Source: Datura wrightii (Eukaryota; Streptophyta; Magnoliopsida; Solanales; Solanaceae). Taken from it: a stretch of DNA of 64,000 nucleotides. The notes beneath the pieces are model-generated. The model saw only the letters and a list, made by a program, of their open reading frames with translations, did no database searches and was not told the DNA's origin. Of this stretch, positions 24,301 through 34,883 are shown one piece after another (within the stretch, counting starts at the first letter, position 1; every line of letters begins with the position of its first letter). Both the position numbers and the translations under genes were made by a program. The stretch is taken from assembly GCA_035772735.1 (NCBI GenBank), contig JASDFA010000007.1, positions 38,842,501-38,906,500 on the forward strand, in the 5' to 3' direction.

Positions 24301-25714
24301 TTGAACTATAATTGAGTCACCGACTAGAGTAGAGATTCAGAAGGTTTTTGATAGGATTTTGGGACTAACTCCGATACTAATGGCAATATAAGAGTTACAA
24401 AAGATAATGTAGCCCCTGGATCTAACAATGCATACACATCAATATAAAATACTCGTAACATACCAGTGACCACATCTGGAGAGACCTCCTTCTCCTGACG
24501 AGATGAGAGGGCATAGAATCTATTCTGACGCTGACCGCTGCCTACGCTAGTGGATGTATCCTGTTGGGAAGGATGTGTTGCTGGAGTTGCTGCTTAAATG
24601 GTAGTGTGGGCATGACCTCTGCTATCGCCTTGCGTAGCCAAAGGACACTCCTTACGCATGTGCCCAGGTTTCGCACACCCGAAGCAAATATCTGATTCGA
24701 CTAGGCACTCCCCTATGTGGTTCTTACCACATTTTTTGCATACTTGAATGGTGTGCTCTATCGACGTGTTCCTCTTTTCCCTCGAACCCGATGCCCTGCT
24801 CATCCAATCACCCGAGGTCTGGATGGAACATTGGTTGATGACAACGCCGAGGCTGATGACCTCAAGTGGGACTGCTGATGATGTCGACCACTAGGTCTCT
24901 ATTGGAAAAACCCAAATCTTCTTGTCCTAGACCTCTTGGCCTCTCTCTCCCTTTCCCTCATCTGAACCACCTCAATCTGCTAGGTGTATATCAACAATCG
25001 ATAGAAATCAAGATCACTGTTCAATATTACGGTCCTACACTTCTTGACCAGCAAATCTGACACCCTATATACAAACCTGTTCATTCGAGCACTCTGCTCT
25101 GCAACCATATCCGACCCATACTTGGACAGTCGGGTGCACTCCAAGGCATACTCTTGAATAGTAATATCATTTTTCCTCAAGCTGACGAACTCCGCCGCCT
25201 TTTCCTCCCTCAACTCCCTAGAGAAGAAACTGTTTAAGAAAGCTATCATGAACTCCTCCCAGCTCACGGGAACTGTGCCCTCTGCCCTACCATCCCTCCA
25301 CTATTGGTACCAAATATAAGCAACCCCCTTCAGCTGATAGGAGGCTAAGTCTACGCTCTCTTCTCCCGTCAGCCCTATAATCTAGGTGATCTTATGTATC
25401 TCTTCAAAAAACTCATATGGGTCCTCATCCACTCTCGGCCTAAGGAACTTAGGGGGATTAATCCTGAGGTAATCCTGAACTAGAGCCGCCACTGCATTCC
25501 CATGCGGAGGGACATGTGCCACTACCTTCTGGTTGACCTGAGTGATGAAGGCCTGAGCCAACATTTGAAAAGCTGCCCTAAACTCAGGATAAGAGACCTA
25601 CTCGGCCAAAGGGCCCACTAGTCCAGGCGGGGCATACTGATGCTCATCCCTATTGCCATCGTCATGGTCATTTTCATTGCCATTCCTTCTTCCATTGAGG
25701 GGGCGTGGAGACAT
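21325..25714 (-). pseudogene. B gag-pol, main piece
   Basis: Gag begins at the ATG at 25712-25714 (MSPRPLNGRRNG); upstream Met residues belong to the leader. Gag core 25564-24980 (SWEEFMIAFLNSFF, EYALECTRLSKYG). Zinc knuckle at 24645-24686 with all four ligands (CFGCAKPGHMRKEC). The protease is badly worn (about 24480-24300), followed by the NWLHACYPSVN segment. RT covers 23945-23055: LFVRKKDGSL, then MSFGLINAP and FIDDILIYS. RNase H lies at 22995-22640 (YYDASRVGLG, HDLELVAVV, TDHKGL, VVADALSRLS). The integrase zinc domain is at about 22330-22210 (CPNC) and the core at about 22140-21740 (DRLTKATHF, ILDRGTQFTS, FHPQMDGRAEQ). At least four frame changes plus stops. The chromodomain end is across insertion A. 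Confidence 0.88.
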
Positions 25715-25848
25715 GATTCTACAAATGCGTATAGCATGAGTTAGAAGGATAGAAAGATACTTCATTGCACGACATATATCATGAAAGAAGGGAAATATCC
25801 TAAAACATCTTGTAGCATCTCCCCCATAAGTGTGGCTTATTTCACACA
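25715..25848 (-). other. B leader, primer site deleted
   Basis: In G and E some 90 bases containing a primer-binding site separate this leader (ttcacacccatgaaaa) from the LTR. Here ttcacaca joins the LTR start tgtcacgaccc directly, so the primer site and the first part of the leader are gone. Comparison with 56990-57080 shows this clearly. Confidence 0.75.
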
Positions 25849-27403
25849 TGTCACGACCCGAACATAGGCCCAGATCTAGACATGGAACCTAAAACCATAA
25901 ATGGATCAAAGTTGACCCATGGCACGAACATGAAAACTAAAGATCAACATAAATAAAGCGGAAGACTAGATTCTGAATTAGCAAAAGTCTGTACAATAAA
26001 ACATTTAAATGACTGAAATCACTACACACAAAATTTGAAGCTAGAAATACAAACTATGTTTGAAAAGCCTCTACATACTAACGAGCTGATGGGACAACAC
26101 CCAAAACTAGCTTACTAGAAGTCTGAAACTGAAATAGCAACAACACAACTAACTGAAGGTCCTTGAAGGATGAGGACTCACTAATAAGTTGTCTGGTGAA
26201 ACTCTGGAAACTGACTAGCGAACATTTGAGCCTGTATCATGAAATGACACATCATAGAGTATGCGGTCAGTTCTTGGAATGTACTGAGTATGCAAGGTAA
26301 GTAAAACTGAAAACATGCATAACATAAATCATATCATTATAAGATTCTGAGTGTAAGGACTTGCATATTGATATCTTGAAAACATGAATAAACAAAACTA
26401 AACTTCATAACTAAAACGAATGACCCAAACCAGAAACTGATGATCATAAGTAAAAATGATAAACTGAACATTGGGTCAAACTTGATGAAAATATATTATC
26501 ATAACTGATGAACATACATAACTAAAATCATATGGAATAAAGGAGACTCGTCATATAACTGACATAATCACGATAGAGCTTACGTGATACCAACTATTAC
26601 ACTTAAGTGGTCAAAGCCGTCCAAAGCCTTGCCAGGTCTAAGGGCTCTACCTTGATATCGATATCAAGATGAAGGCCCCTTGGGACAGGGAAAGATCACA
26701 AGGGAGGTCCCAATGAATCTAAATAAACCTATATTGGCACGTATTCTGAGGCCCGGCGTTTCACCTGAACCCCTATCATACTCGGTGCTAGACACAACTC
26801 AAAAAAACATGCTCTCCATCATTTTTCAATGAAGCTGAACCATTGTTTTTCAACAAAGCTGATCATGAAATCACATACATAGTCTAAAATTTGAACCTGG
26901 GGAGCCTTGGCTCAAAACCTATCACAAAATGAAAAGTGGGAGTCTAGACTCCAAAACCATATGGTAAGCTAACATCATAAACTTTAACTAAATCATGAAA
27001 ACATACTTAGATCATGTGGGCTTGCCCAAAATTTAACATGATTGAAATAGACTCGATAGTCAAAATCATGGATTCATACATGGGTAATTCATAAATTTTC
27101 TTTCATGCTAAACATCTCATTATGCTTGAAAACATATATCGTAATCCTAACTTTTCATGTAACTTGCATAATTGGGTATAATAATTTTAAAACTAGAAAT
27201 CATGAATTATAATTTCAAAATAAGTATAAAAAATTTCCATGAATATTCAAAATATCATTTAAGACATGGACGGAATTGCCAAATAAATAAATCATAGAGA
27301 ATTTCATGAATTAGATTAAAACCCCATAAGATCACAGATTTGAATTAAGACTTGAATTCATGAACTTGATGAGAATTTTGGGCATAGAAGTGAAAGGAAA
27401 CTC
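25849..27403 (-). repeat. 5' LTR of B, truncated
   Basis: Plus strand begins TGTCACGACCCGAACATAGG, very like the LTR of G (57077). It breaks off within the motif gaaactc at 27403, where the left LTR of B continues with tctcattcatg. Roughly the first 800 bases of the LTR (element strand) are missing. Confidence 0.8.
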
Positions 27404-28748
27404 CTCAACAAACCTTTTATAGTAGCCAACTAAACCCAAGAAACTCCAGATATCCGAAGGATTAATATCTTTAGGCCAACAATTTACAACTTCTAGCGAG
27501 TCCAGTTGCACACCCTTACTTGACACCACATGGCCCAAAAATGCTACTGAGTTCAGCCAAAATTCACACTTGTTGAATTTAGCAAACAACTGATTATTCT
27601 TAAGAGTCTATAAAACGATCCTCAAATGAGTGGCATGCTCCTTCTCGCTCTGAGAATATATGAGAATGTCATCTATGAACAAAATCACAAACATGTCCCA
27701 ATATGGCTTGAACACCTTATTCATGAAATCCATAGAAGTTGCAGGAGCATTCGTTAGCAAATGACATAACTACCAACTCATAGTGACCATACCGAGTCCT
27801 GAAGGCTGTCTTTGGGATGTCATTCTCTCTAACTCTGAGTTGGTGATTACCGGACCTGAGATCTATATATAAGAAGCACTTAGCACCCTAAAGTTGGTAA
27901 ACAAATCATTAATTCTGGGAAGAGGATACTTGTTCTTGATTGTGACCTTGTTTAACTACCGGTAGTCAATGTACATACGAAGTGAACCATACTTCTTTAG
28001 AACAAAGAGAACTGGTGCACCTCATGGGGATTTGCTAGGGCTTATGAAACCCTTGTCTAAAATATCCTTCAGCTACTCTATCAACTCCTTTAGCTCAGCT
28101 GGAGCTATTATGTAAGGAGGAATAGATATAGGCTGCATATCGGGAAGAAGCTCAATACCAAAGTCAATTTCCCGCTCGGGGGGGGGGGGGGGGGGAGGGG
28201 GGCTCCGAGTAGATCATCTTGGAATACTTCCGGATACTCATACACTACATGAACTGACTGGAGAGTTGCGGTCTCAGACATGGCATCCTTAACCCGAACT
28301 AGATGGTAAACACAACCCTTAGAAATCATCTTTCTAGCCTTAAGGTTGGAAATAAAGAGACCTACAGGCACAACTGAACTACACTTCCACTCTAGGACTG
28401 GCTCACCTGCAAACCAGAAGTCTATCGCACGAGTTTTATAATTCACAGAGGCATAACATGCATGTAACTATTCCATGCCAAAGATAACATCAAAATTTGT
28501 CATGTCTAACTCTACTAAATATGTTGAGATGACTTTATGAAGGACTATGATATGACAATTTTTGTATACCCGTCGAGCTATGACTAAGTTAGCGACTAGA
28601 GTAGAGATTGAAATGTGTTCAGATAGAATTTCGGGACTGACTCCGAAACTACTAGCAGCATAAGGCGTCAAAAAAGATAAAGTAGCTCCTGGATCTAACA
28701 ATGCATGAACATCAAGATGAAATACTCGTAACACCAGTGACCACTTCA
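27404..28748 (-). pseudogene. C: orphan chromovirus protease-RT fragment
   Basis: Minus-strand reading from 28748: protease with LLDPGATLSFLTPYAA and FDVIFGM, the WKCSSVVP region, the link to RT where PPERE should stand, then worn RT (27960-27650) and FAKFNKCEFWLNSVAFLGHVV, ending at GYYKRFVEE. Both ends are cut: on one side it meets the broken LTR of B, on the other the broken LTR of E. Gag, RNase H and integrase are absent. It may be the leftover of an element whose ends were removed by recombination. A run of 18 G lies inside it. Stops and frameshifts throughout. Confidence 0.8.
28178..28202. repeat. G-tract: 18 G, A, 6 G
   Basis: Lies where the other copies have CCCGCTCGGGAGG (conserved PPERE). 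On the coding strand it gives a run of prolines. Could be slippage, a G-quadruplex-forming site, or a sequencing or assembly artefact. Confidence 0.9.
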
Positions 28749-31044
28749 TTCACTTTAAACGGAACATTGAACATAAGATATAGCGGAAAGGTAAACGTAA
28801 CATAACATGTCATAACATTCAGAAACACTGGAAATACACATAAGTTGAGTACTACATATTGTCTAAAAGCCTCTTCTGTATAAGATGGGTTGATGGGACA
28901 ACACCCCTAACTAACCCGGCCAAATACTATAACATAGAATAACATAAACATCTAATCAATGACCCTTGGGACATGAGGACTCACTAACAAAGCTGCGAGC
29001 GAACTCTGAAATGATCTAAAGATGAGGATGAGCCTGAGAGCTGGGTCCTGTATCATAAAACGATACAACATAGAAAGTACTCCGTCAGTACGTGGAATGT
29101 ATCGAGTATGCAAGGTAAGTAAAGAGGACATATAAAATAAATGAAACTCATAAAACGTCATAAGAGTAGGGCATCATTCTCATATCTTAATTATCGTGAC
29201 ATAACGTAAGGCTCAAGGTGTTCAAATCATTCGTAAATCATTCAATTTTATAAACATAAGAGAGACTTCAACATATCATCAATTGAGCCAATATCATGAA
29301 CATAACAATGCATAAAACATGCGGAACAATGGGAGGACTCGTCATAACCGACACAATCATGGTGAAGCCTTTTATGATGCCCCAACTATCTCACTCAAGT
29401 GGGCAGAGTCGCCCCTGGCTTGCCAGGCCAGGGATGTGCATTATGTGATATCACGAAAAGAGGGGATCATTATCATTGTAATGTATCATTATAGACCCAC
29501 GGTGGCACGTGGTTATGAGACACCGACGTAGTCCTTTGAACGTCGGGCTGCTCGGTACTAGATATAGCTCCCAAAGAATGATATAGACTTATACATAAAC
29601 CAACGACATCATTCATGTAGATTCATGGCTAAAATAAACATCCATCATTCATTGATTCCCATTAAACATGATTAGTGAAGAATCAAAGGCCCTTTAATCG
29701 GCCAACATTATAAATTGATAAATCATGAGAATCATTTCATAAATCATAAATCATTCATCGTCATGTGGGCATTTCCCAATACTTTACCATGCTTTACAAT
29801 ACTCCATTCAAAAACATGCTTATAAATATGGGTAACTTGAAAGCGTGCTTTTCATCATCAATAGTTCATAAATCATAAGGCCCATGCATACTTGAAATCA
29901 TGCACATAACTTGTAAATAATCAAATCATGTTGGGTATTTGAATAAACCCATAGTTCAAATCATAGATCATTGTGGGTTTGTAAATATCAACAATTGAAG
30001 AGAAGATCATAAACCAGTTCATTATAAAGCATGCATAATTAGGCTTAATTTGGTAGAATTTGAAATCAATAATCTTATAACTAAAATAAATTGTAAAATT
30101 TTATCAAAATCCATAAGATATAATATAAGTCATGACTCATAAAAGCCCATTAGAAAATCATTAGATTTTCAGAAAATTGAATTAAAAACCCCATAAGATT
30201 TTTGATAGATTCCGTAAATTAATAGAGAATAGGCATGGGTGTAAACGGATACACCCATTCGTAACCCTACATACTAGAATGTGGCTGATTCTTACACTTC
30301 TCTAATTTCCCAAGAAGAATTTGAGAAGAACTGGAAGGGCTAAGGCTTGATCTTCTCTCTAATTCCCTCTAACTTGCATGCATGGGTTTTGAATAGGTTA
30401 GAATGACTTAACCTATCTTAATACACTCTTAAAATAACTTAAAACGATGTAATATAGGACCTTAGAGCGTAGGAATGACGAGAATACCCTTAATAATTTT
30501 GCAGGAATTAACTGCTCGTTAGTCCCCATGAGGGACCTAATGAGTCGCTACCACCACCCATGAGTCGTCACCCTCAGTCGTTAGGTACATTTTCTATCAG
30601 ATCACCTGAGATCGTCACAGGGGACTTCACGAGTCTTCACAGGTAACCACGACTCGTGGTCACGACTCGTCACCCTCACTGTCCTGATTTCAAACAAACC
30701 CTATCCTACTGACCACGACCCTCCCCACGATTCATTGTGCCTGACCACGATTCATGGGGTCTATCCGTTTGGTGCACTGCCTTACACTTTTCCCCTTCTT
30801 AATTCTGTTGGCCACAGCTGACCTAACTAGTCGTGCGGCCTGACCACGACACGTGGTTATTCCCATGAGGACCCCCTTCCACTACTTCCTTCAACTCAAC
30901 CCAGTCCTTCACCACGAGTCACCTCACGACTCGTGGTCCTCCCTTATGGGTCACAGAATGACTCGTTCTGTGACCTGGTGCAAAAATTTCAGTTTTCTCC
31001 ATTTAAACTCCCAGGTCTGATCTTCGGGCTTTCGGGGCAAAATA
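28749..31044 (-). repeat. 3' LTR of E, end truncated
   Basis: About 2.3 kb, related to the LTRs of D (compare catcttatgtagtagaggc in D with its complement near 28880). It lacks the terminal 100 or so bases next to C. The start on the element strand reads TATTTTGCCCC, so the usual TG has decayed to TA. An array of CACGACTCGT-like words fills about 30510-30970. Confidence 0.8.
30510..30970. promoter_or_regulatory. Array of degenerate ACGACTCGT words in the E LTR
   Basis: Contains GACTCGTGGTCACGACTCGT (30653-30672), CATGAGTCGT, CCACGAGTCACCTCACGACT and several CCACGA words. Corresponds in place to the arrays in B and D. Confidence 0.5.
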
Positions 31045-31058
31045 ATATCTCCGCCTTG
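31045..31058 (-). promoter_or_regulatory. Polypurine tract of E
   Basis: Plus strand atatctccgccttg; element strand purine-rich aaggcggagatat immediately before the LTR. Confidence 0.6.
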
Positions 31059-31289
31059 GGAATATTCATCCTCTAATGTTGAAAATCATATAGAAACATA
31101 GAGAAATATAATCATCACACTCAAATACTGATCATTTAAGACATAAACTAACGGAGTGACTATCTCAGATTCATATTACATGGCAGAACTAAATTCACTA
31201 ATCATATACACATCCACATACATAAAAGAAACTTAAACAAATTATATAATCATGAAAACTAAATGCAGTCATAGGGAAAAACTGATACC

Positions 31290-32518
31290 TCAAGTCGAAA
31301 CTGAGCTGTTAGGGAATAAATGAGGGTATCTAGCCATCATATTCTCTTTGGCTTCCAACATAGCTCCTTCAACATGATTATTCCTCCATAATACTTTAAA
31401 TGAAGCTACTTCCTTATTCCTTAGCCTCCAAACCTGACGATCTAATATTTACACCGGAACCTCCTCATAGCTAAGGCTATCTTTTACACCAACACTGTCC
31501 ATTGGAACTACTAGAGCTGGATCTCCAAAACATTTCTTCAAAAGCGATATGTAAAACACAGGATGCACTGAAGATAACTTTGAGGACAACTCCAACACAT
31601 ACGCCACCTTGTCAACTCTTCTCATAATCCGGTAGGGACCAACGTAGTGGGGATTGAGTTTTCCTTTCTTCCCAAACTGCATCACTCCCTTCATAGGAGA
31701 TACCTTCAGAAACACCCAATCGTCCACCTCAAATTCCAATTCTCTCCTCCTCACATTCGTATATGAATTTCGACGACTCTGGGCAGTTTTTAGCTGTCCC
31801 TTATCAACTAAACCTTCACCATAGCCTCATGAACCGACTCTGGCCCTATCATAGCTACCTCACCAACCTCAAACCATCCGATGGGCGATCTACATCTCCG
31901 CCCACAGAGAGCCTCTAACCGTGCCATTTGGATACTGGAGTGGTAGCTGTTATTGTAAGCGAACTCGATCAGGGGCAAGTGATCATCCTAACTACCTTTA
32001 AAGTCCATCCCGCAAGCTCTCAACATATCTTTGAAAGTTTTAAATGTCTTCTCCACTTGAACATTCATTTGCAGATGAAATGCTATGATGAGTTTAACCT
32101 GAGTCCCAAGACCTTTTTGAAAAGACCGCAAAAAATGAGATGTAAATTGAGTACCTCGGTCTGAAATGATAGACAAGGGCACTCCATACAATCAAACCAA
32201 CTCCCAGATATACAATTTGGAATAATCCTTCACGGAATTCGTAGTTTTTACTAGTAGAAAATGTGCAACATTGGTCAACCTGTCTACCGCAACCCAAATA
32301 GAATCATAGTTTCAACGAGTACGAGGAAGGCCTGTGATGAAATCCATATTAATCTCTTCCAACTTCCATGTCAGAATGCCAATATCCATAAGTATTCCTC
32401 TCGACCTTTAATGCTCGACCTTCACTTGGTGATAGTTCGGGCACTTGGCTACAAATTCTGCAATATCCCTCTTCATACCATTCCACCAATATATTTCCCG
32501 CAAATCATGATACATCTT
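31290..32518 (-). pseudogene. E pol 3' piece: integrase core and chromodomain
   Basis: From 32518 on the minus strand: end of the zinc domain (GGMKRDIAEF, CPN with the next Cys changed to Tyr), then the core: DRLTN-like region near 32280, IISDRGTQFTSHF (32160), FHLQMNVQVEKTF where FHPQTDGQAERT is expected (the catalytic Glu position holds a Glu in a changed context), DDWVFLKVSPMKGVM (31710), VHPVFYISLLKKC, and a chromodomain ending HLFPNSSVST before the TGA at 31290-31292. Several frameshifts. It continues across insertion D at 41691. Confidence 0.85.
32514..32518. repeat. Target-site duplication of D, left (atctt)
   Basis: Exact match to 41686-41690. Confidence 0.92.
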
Positions 32519-34673
32519 TGTTATACCCTGGGAACCCAAGGATTAGACTCGGGAGTCAAATGGGGAAAATCTAGAAAAAAATATTGTAATAGTGCAGGAC
32601 GAGTCGTAAGACGACTCGTGAGGAGACCCCACAAGTCGTCAGGTGGCTCATGGAAGGCTGGAATGGGCTGAGGAGTTGAGGTCACCACGGGTGTGGGAAT
32701 GACTCGGGGTCAGCTACCATGAGTCATCAGGTCTACCGTGGGTTGAGGTTGAGGATTAAATAGGGGGTCTAACCAGTGTACTTAACGGATGGGACCCCAC
32801 GCGTCGTGGTCAGTCCCAATGACTCATAAGGTGGTTCGTGAGCAATCCTATGGAATTTTGATGAGGCTGAGGCAGTGTACTTAAAGAGAGACACGAAGAG
32901 TCGTTGCCTATCCTGATAAGTCGCCAGGTCACCCGTTAGGGTCACCTGGCAGTTATTTTTTGCGAATTAGTAAGGATCTTCTCATAATTTCCTAAACTCC
33001 TAAGGCCTAAACTTTGTTGTTTTAAGGTCGGAATAGGGTATTTTACGGTGGATTAGTCTATGTTAAGCCTCATTTTATGCATGCAAGAGTTAGAGAGGGG
33101 AGTAGAAGGTGATTCAAGTGTTCCTCCTCAAATTCTCCAAATTTCCATCTTGGGCTTTCAAAGTGAATTTAAGAACCAAGTGTCCCCAGGTATGTAGGGT
33201 TTAGAATGGGTGAATTCTTTCACACCAATGCCTAAAATTTGAATTTAATCATGAATCCTCTTATTCAATTCTATAGGGTTTTATCCCAATGCATGAAAAT
33301 GTGATTTCTCCTTGTGGGTATGATTTAATTGAGTTTTAATTAATGAATTATGAATGATGGGTAGGTTTTACATTACTTTCTTTAAAATCATGTTGTAATC
33401 TTTTAAAATATAAAATGCCCATTTGATGATGGTTTATGAAAGTTATGATTTATGATGAATATTTAATATTTGAGGGTTATTGATGATGGAAGAGCATGAT
33501 TTCAAGTTACCCATTTTTATGAGCATATTTTTCAAAGAATTGAGTATGTTAAATTATTGGGCTATGTCTACATGTTGGAGAATGATTTACGTTTATGAAA
33601 CGAATTAAATGATTTATCGATTTATGATGTCAGCCGATGAAAAGGGCCTTTGATTCTTAGCTAAGCACGTTTTAAAGGGGATTAATGATGATAAATGTTA
33701 TATCTTAGCCAATGAATTTTAATGCATGATGTTATTGATTTATGTATGAGCCTATATGCATGTTTTTGGGAGCCATGTCTAACACCGAGCAGCCCGACGC
33801 TCAAATGACTACGCTGGCGTATCACAACCACGTGCCACCGTGGGTTTCTAATGATATATTGTATAGATAATGATCCCCTAAAATGTGATATCACGCTTAA
33901 TTCACGACCCTCGCCTGGCAAGCCAGGGTCTGCTCTGCCCACTTGAGTGAGATTGTTGGGGCATCATGAAAGGCTCCACCATGATGTTGTCGGTTATGAC
34001 GAGTCTTCCCACTATTAGGCATGTTTTATGCATTGTTATGTTTATGTTATTGGCGCAAGTTATGTTTTGATTAAGTTTACATACGATTATGATAATGAAT
34101 GATTTATGAATGGTTTGAAAGTCTTGAGCCATATGTTTACTTACGACGTTTATGATACAAGAATGATATCCTTCTTCTATGTTTATTTATGAGTTTATTT
34201 TTCTTTTAAATGTTTGTGTTACTTACCTTGCATACTCGGTTCATTCCACGTACTGACCGCATACTTTCTATGCTGTATCATTTCATGATATAGGGTTCGG
34301 ATCTCAGGCTCATCCTTATCCTTTGTTCACCTTAGTTCTCACTCTTAGCTATTGGTGAGTCCTCATATTCTGAGGGTCGTTTGATAGACTTCATTTTATT
34401 TATGTTTCAGTATTGGCCAGGTTAGTTGGGGGTGTTGTCCCATCAGCCCATCTTATGTAGTAGAGGCTTTCAGACACAATGTAGAACTCAGCTTATGTAA
34501 ATGCCCAATACTTTCAGTTGTTACGCAATGTTTGTTTTTCCTCCATGTCTTATGCTAAGTATTCCGCTTTATTTAATGATATTAGTTGTATGCATGTGAC
34601 ATGGGTCGACTTGGGGTCTCTCGGGGTCCCTTGTCCTGTGTCTACGATCCGGGTGTACATTTGGATCGTGACA
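32519..34673 (+). repeat. 5' LTR of D
   Basis: TG...CA ends. The first 450 bases are packed with ACGAGTCGT/ACGACTCGT words; the rest is AT-rich. A possible TATA-like TTAAATAG lies near 32756. Confidence 0.94.
32599..32960. promoter_or_regulatory. Palindromic ACGAGTCGT array in the D 5' LTR
   Basis: Starts with a perfect 9-base inverted repeat, ACGAGTCGT (32599-32607) and ACGACTCGT (32611-32619), three bases apart. Follow-on words: CAAGTCGTCAGG, ATGACTCGGGG, ATGAGTCATCAGG, GCGTCGTGG, ATGACTCATAAGG, AAGAGTCGTTG, TAAGTCGCCAGG. The 3' LTR has the same array at about 39833-40170. Confidence 0.6.
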
Positions 34674-34677
34674 AACT

Positions 34678-34689
34678 TGGTATCAGAGC
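34678..34689 (+). promoter_or_regulatory. Primer-binding site of D
   Basis: TGGTATCAGAGC, four bases after the LTR: perfect complement of the initiator Met tRNA 3' end as known for plant gypsy elements. Confidence 0.93.
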
Positions 34690-34883
34690 ATTAGGTTTTG
34701 AAGTGTCCTAGGGTGTCTGGAAGCCGCGTTGAGTAGAGTCCTTTTCATGGGTGTGAAGTGTGCTACTCTTATGACGAAGAGGCTACTAGACGTTTAGGAA
34801 ATCTTTTCTTCTTTTATGTTCTATGTCGTGCAATGAAAAGTCCCTCCATCCTTCTAGTTCGTGCTATTCGTGATTGTAGAATT

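Larger units (their letters stand above)
8634..27403 (-). mobile_element. B: minus-strand chromovirus, split by A
   Basis: Left LTR 8634-10913, pol end 11171-11411, then insertion A, then the rest of pol and gag 21325-25714, then a right LTR 25849-27403 that breaks off. Gag, zinc knuckle, PR, RT, RNase H, integrase and C-terminal domain follow in chromovirus order. The two LTRs look like different subtypes, only loosely similar over their first 250 bases, so B may be a recombinant of two relatives. The bases before the left LTR (taagc) cannot be tested as a duplication because the right end is lost. Confidence 0.7.

Noticed and set aside
32599..32960. A CRISPR-like or satellite array
   Set aside because: Words are short, degenerate and irregularly spaced, without unit repeats or unique spacers, and lie in a plant LTR.
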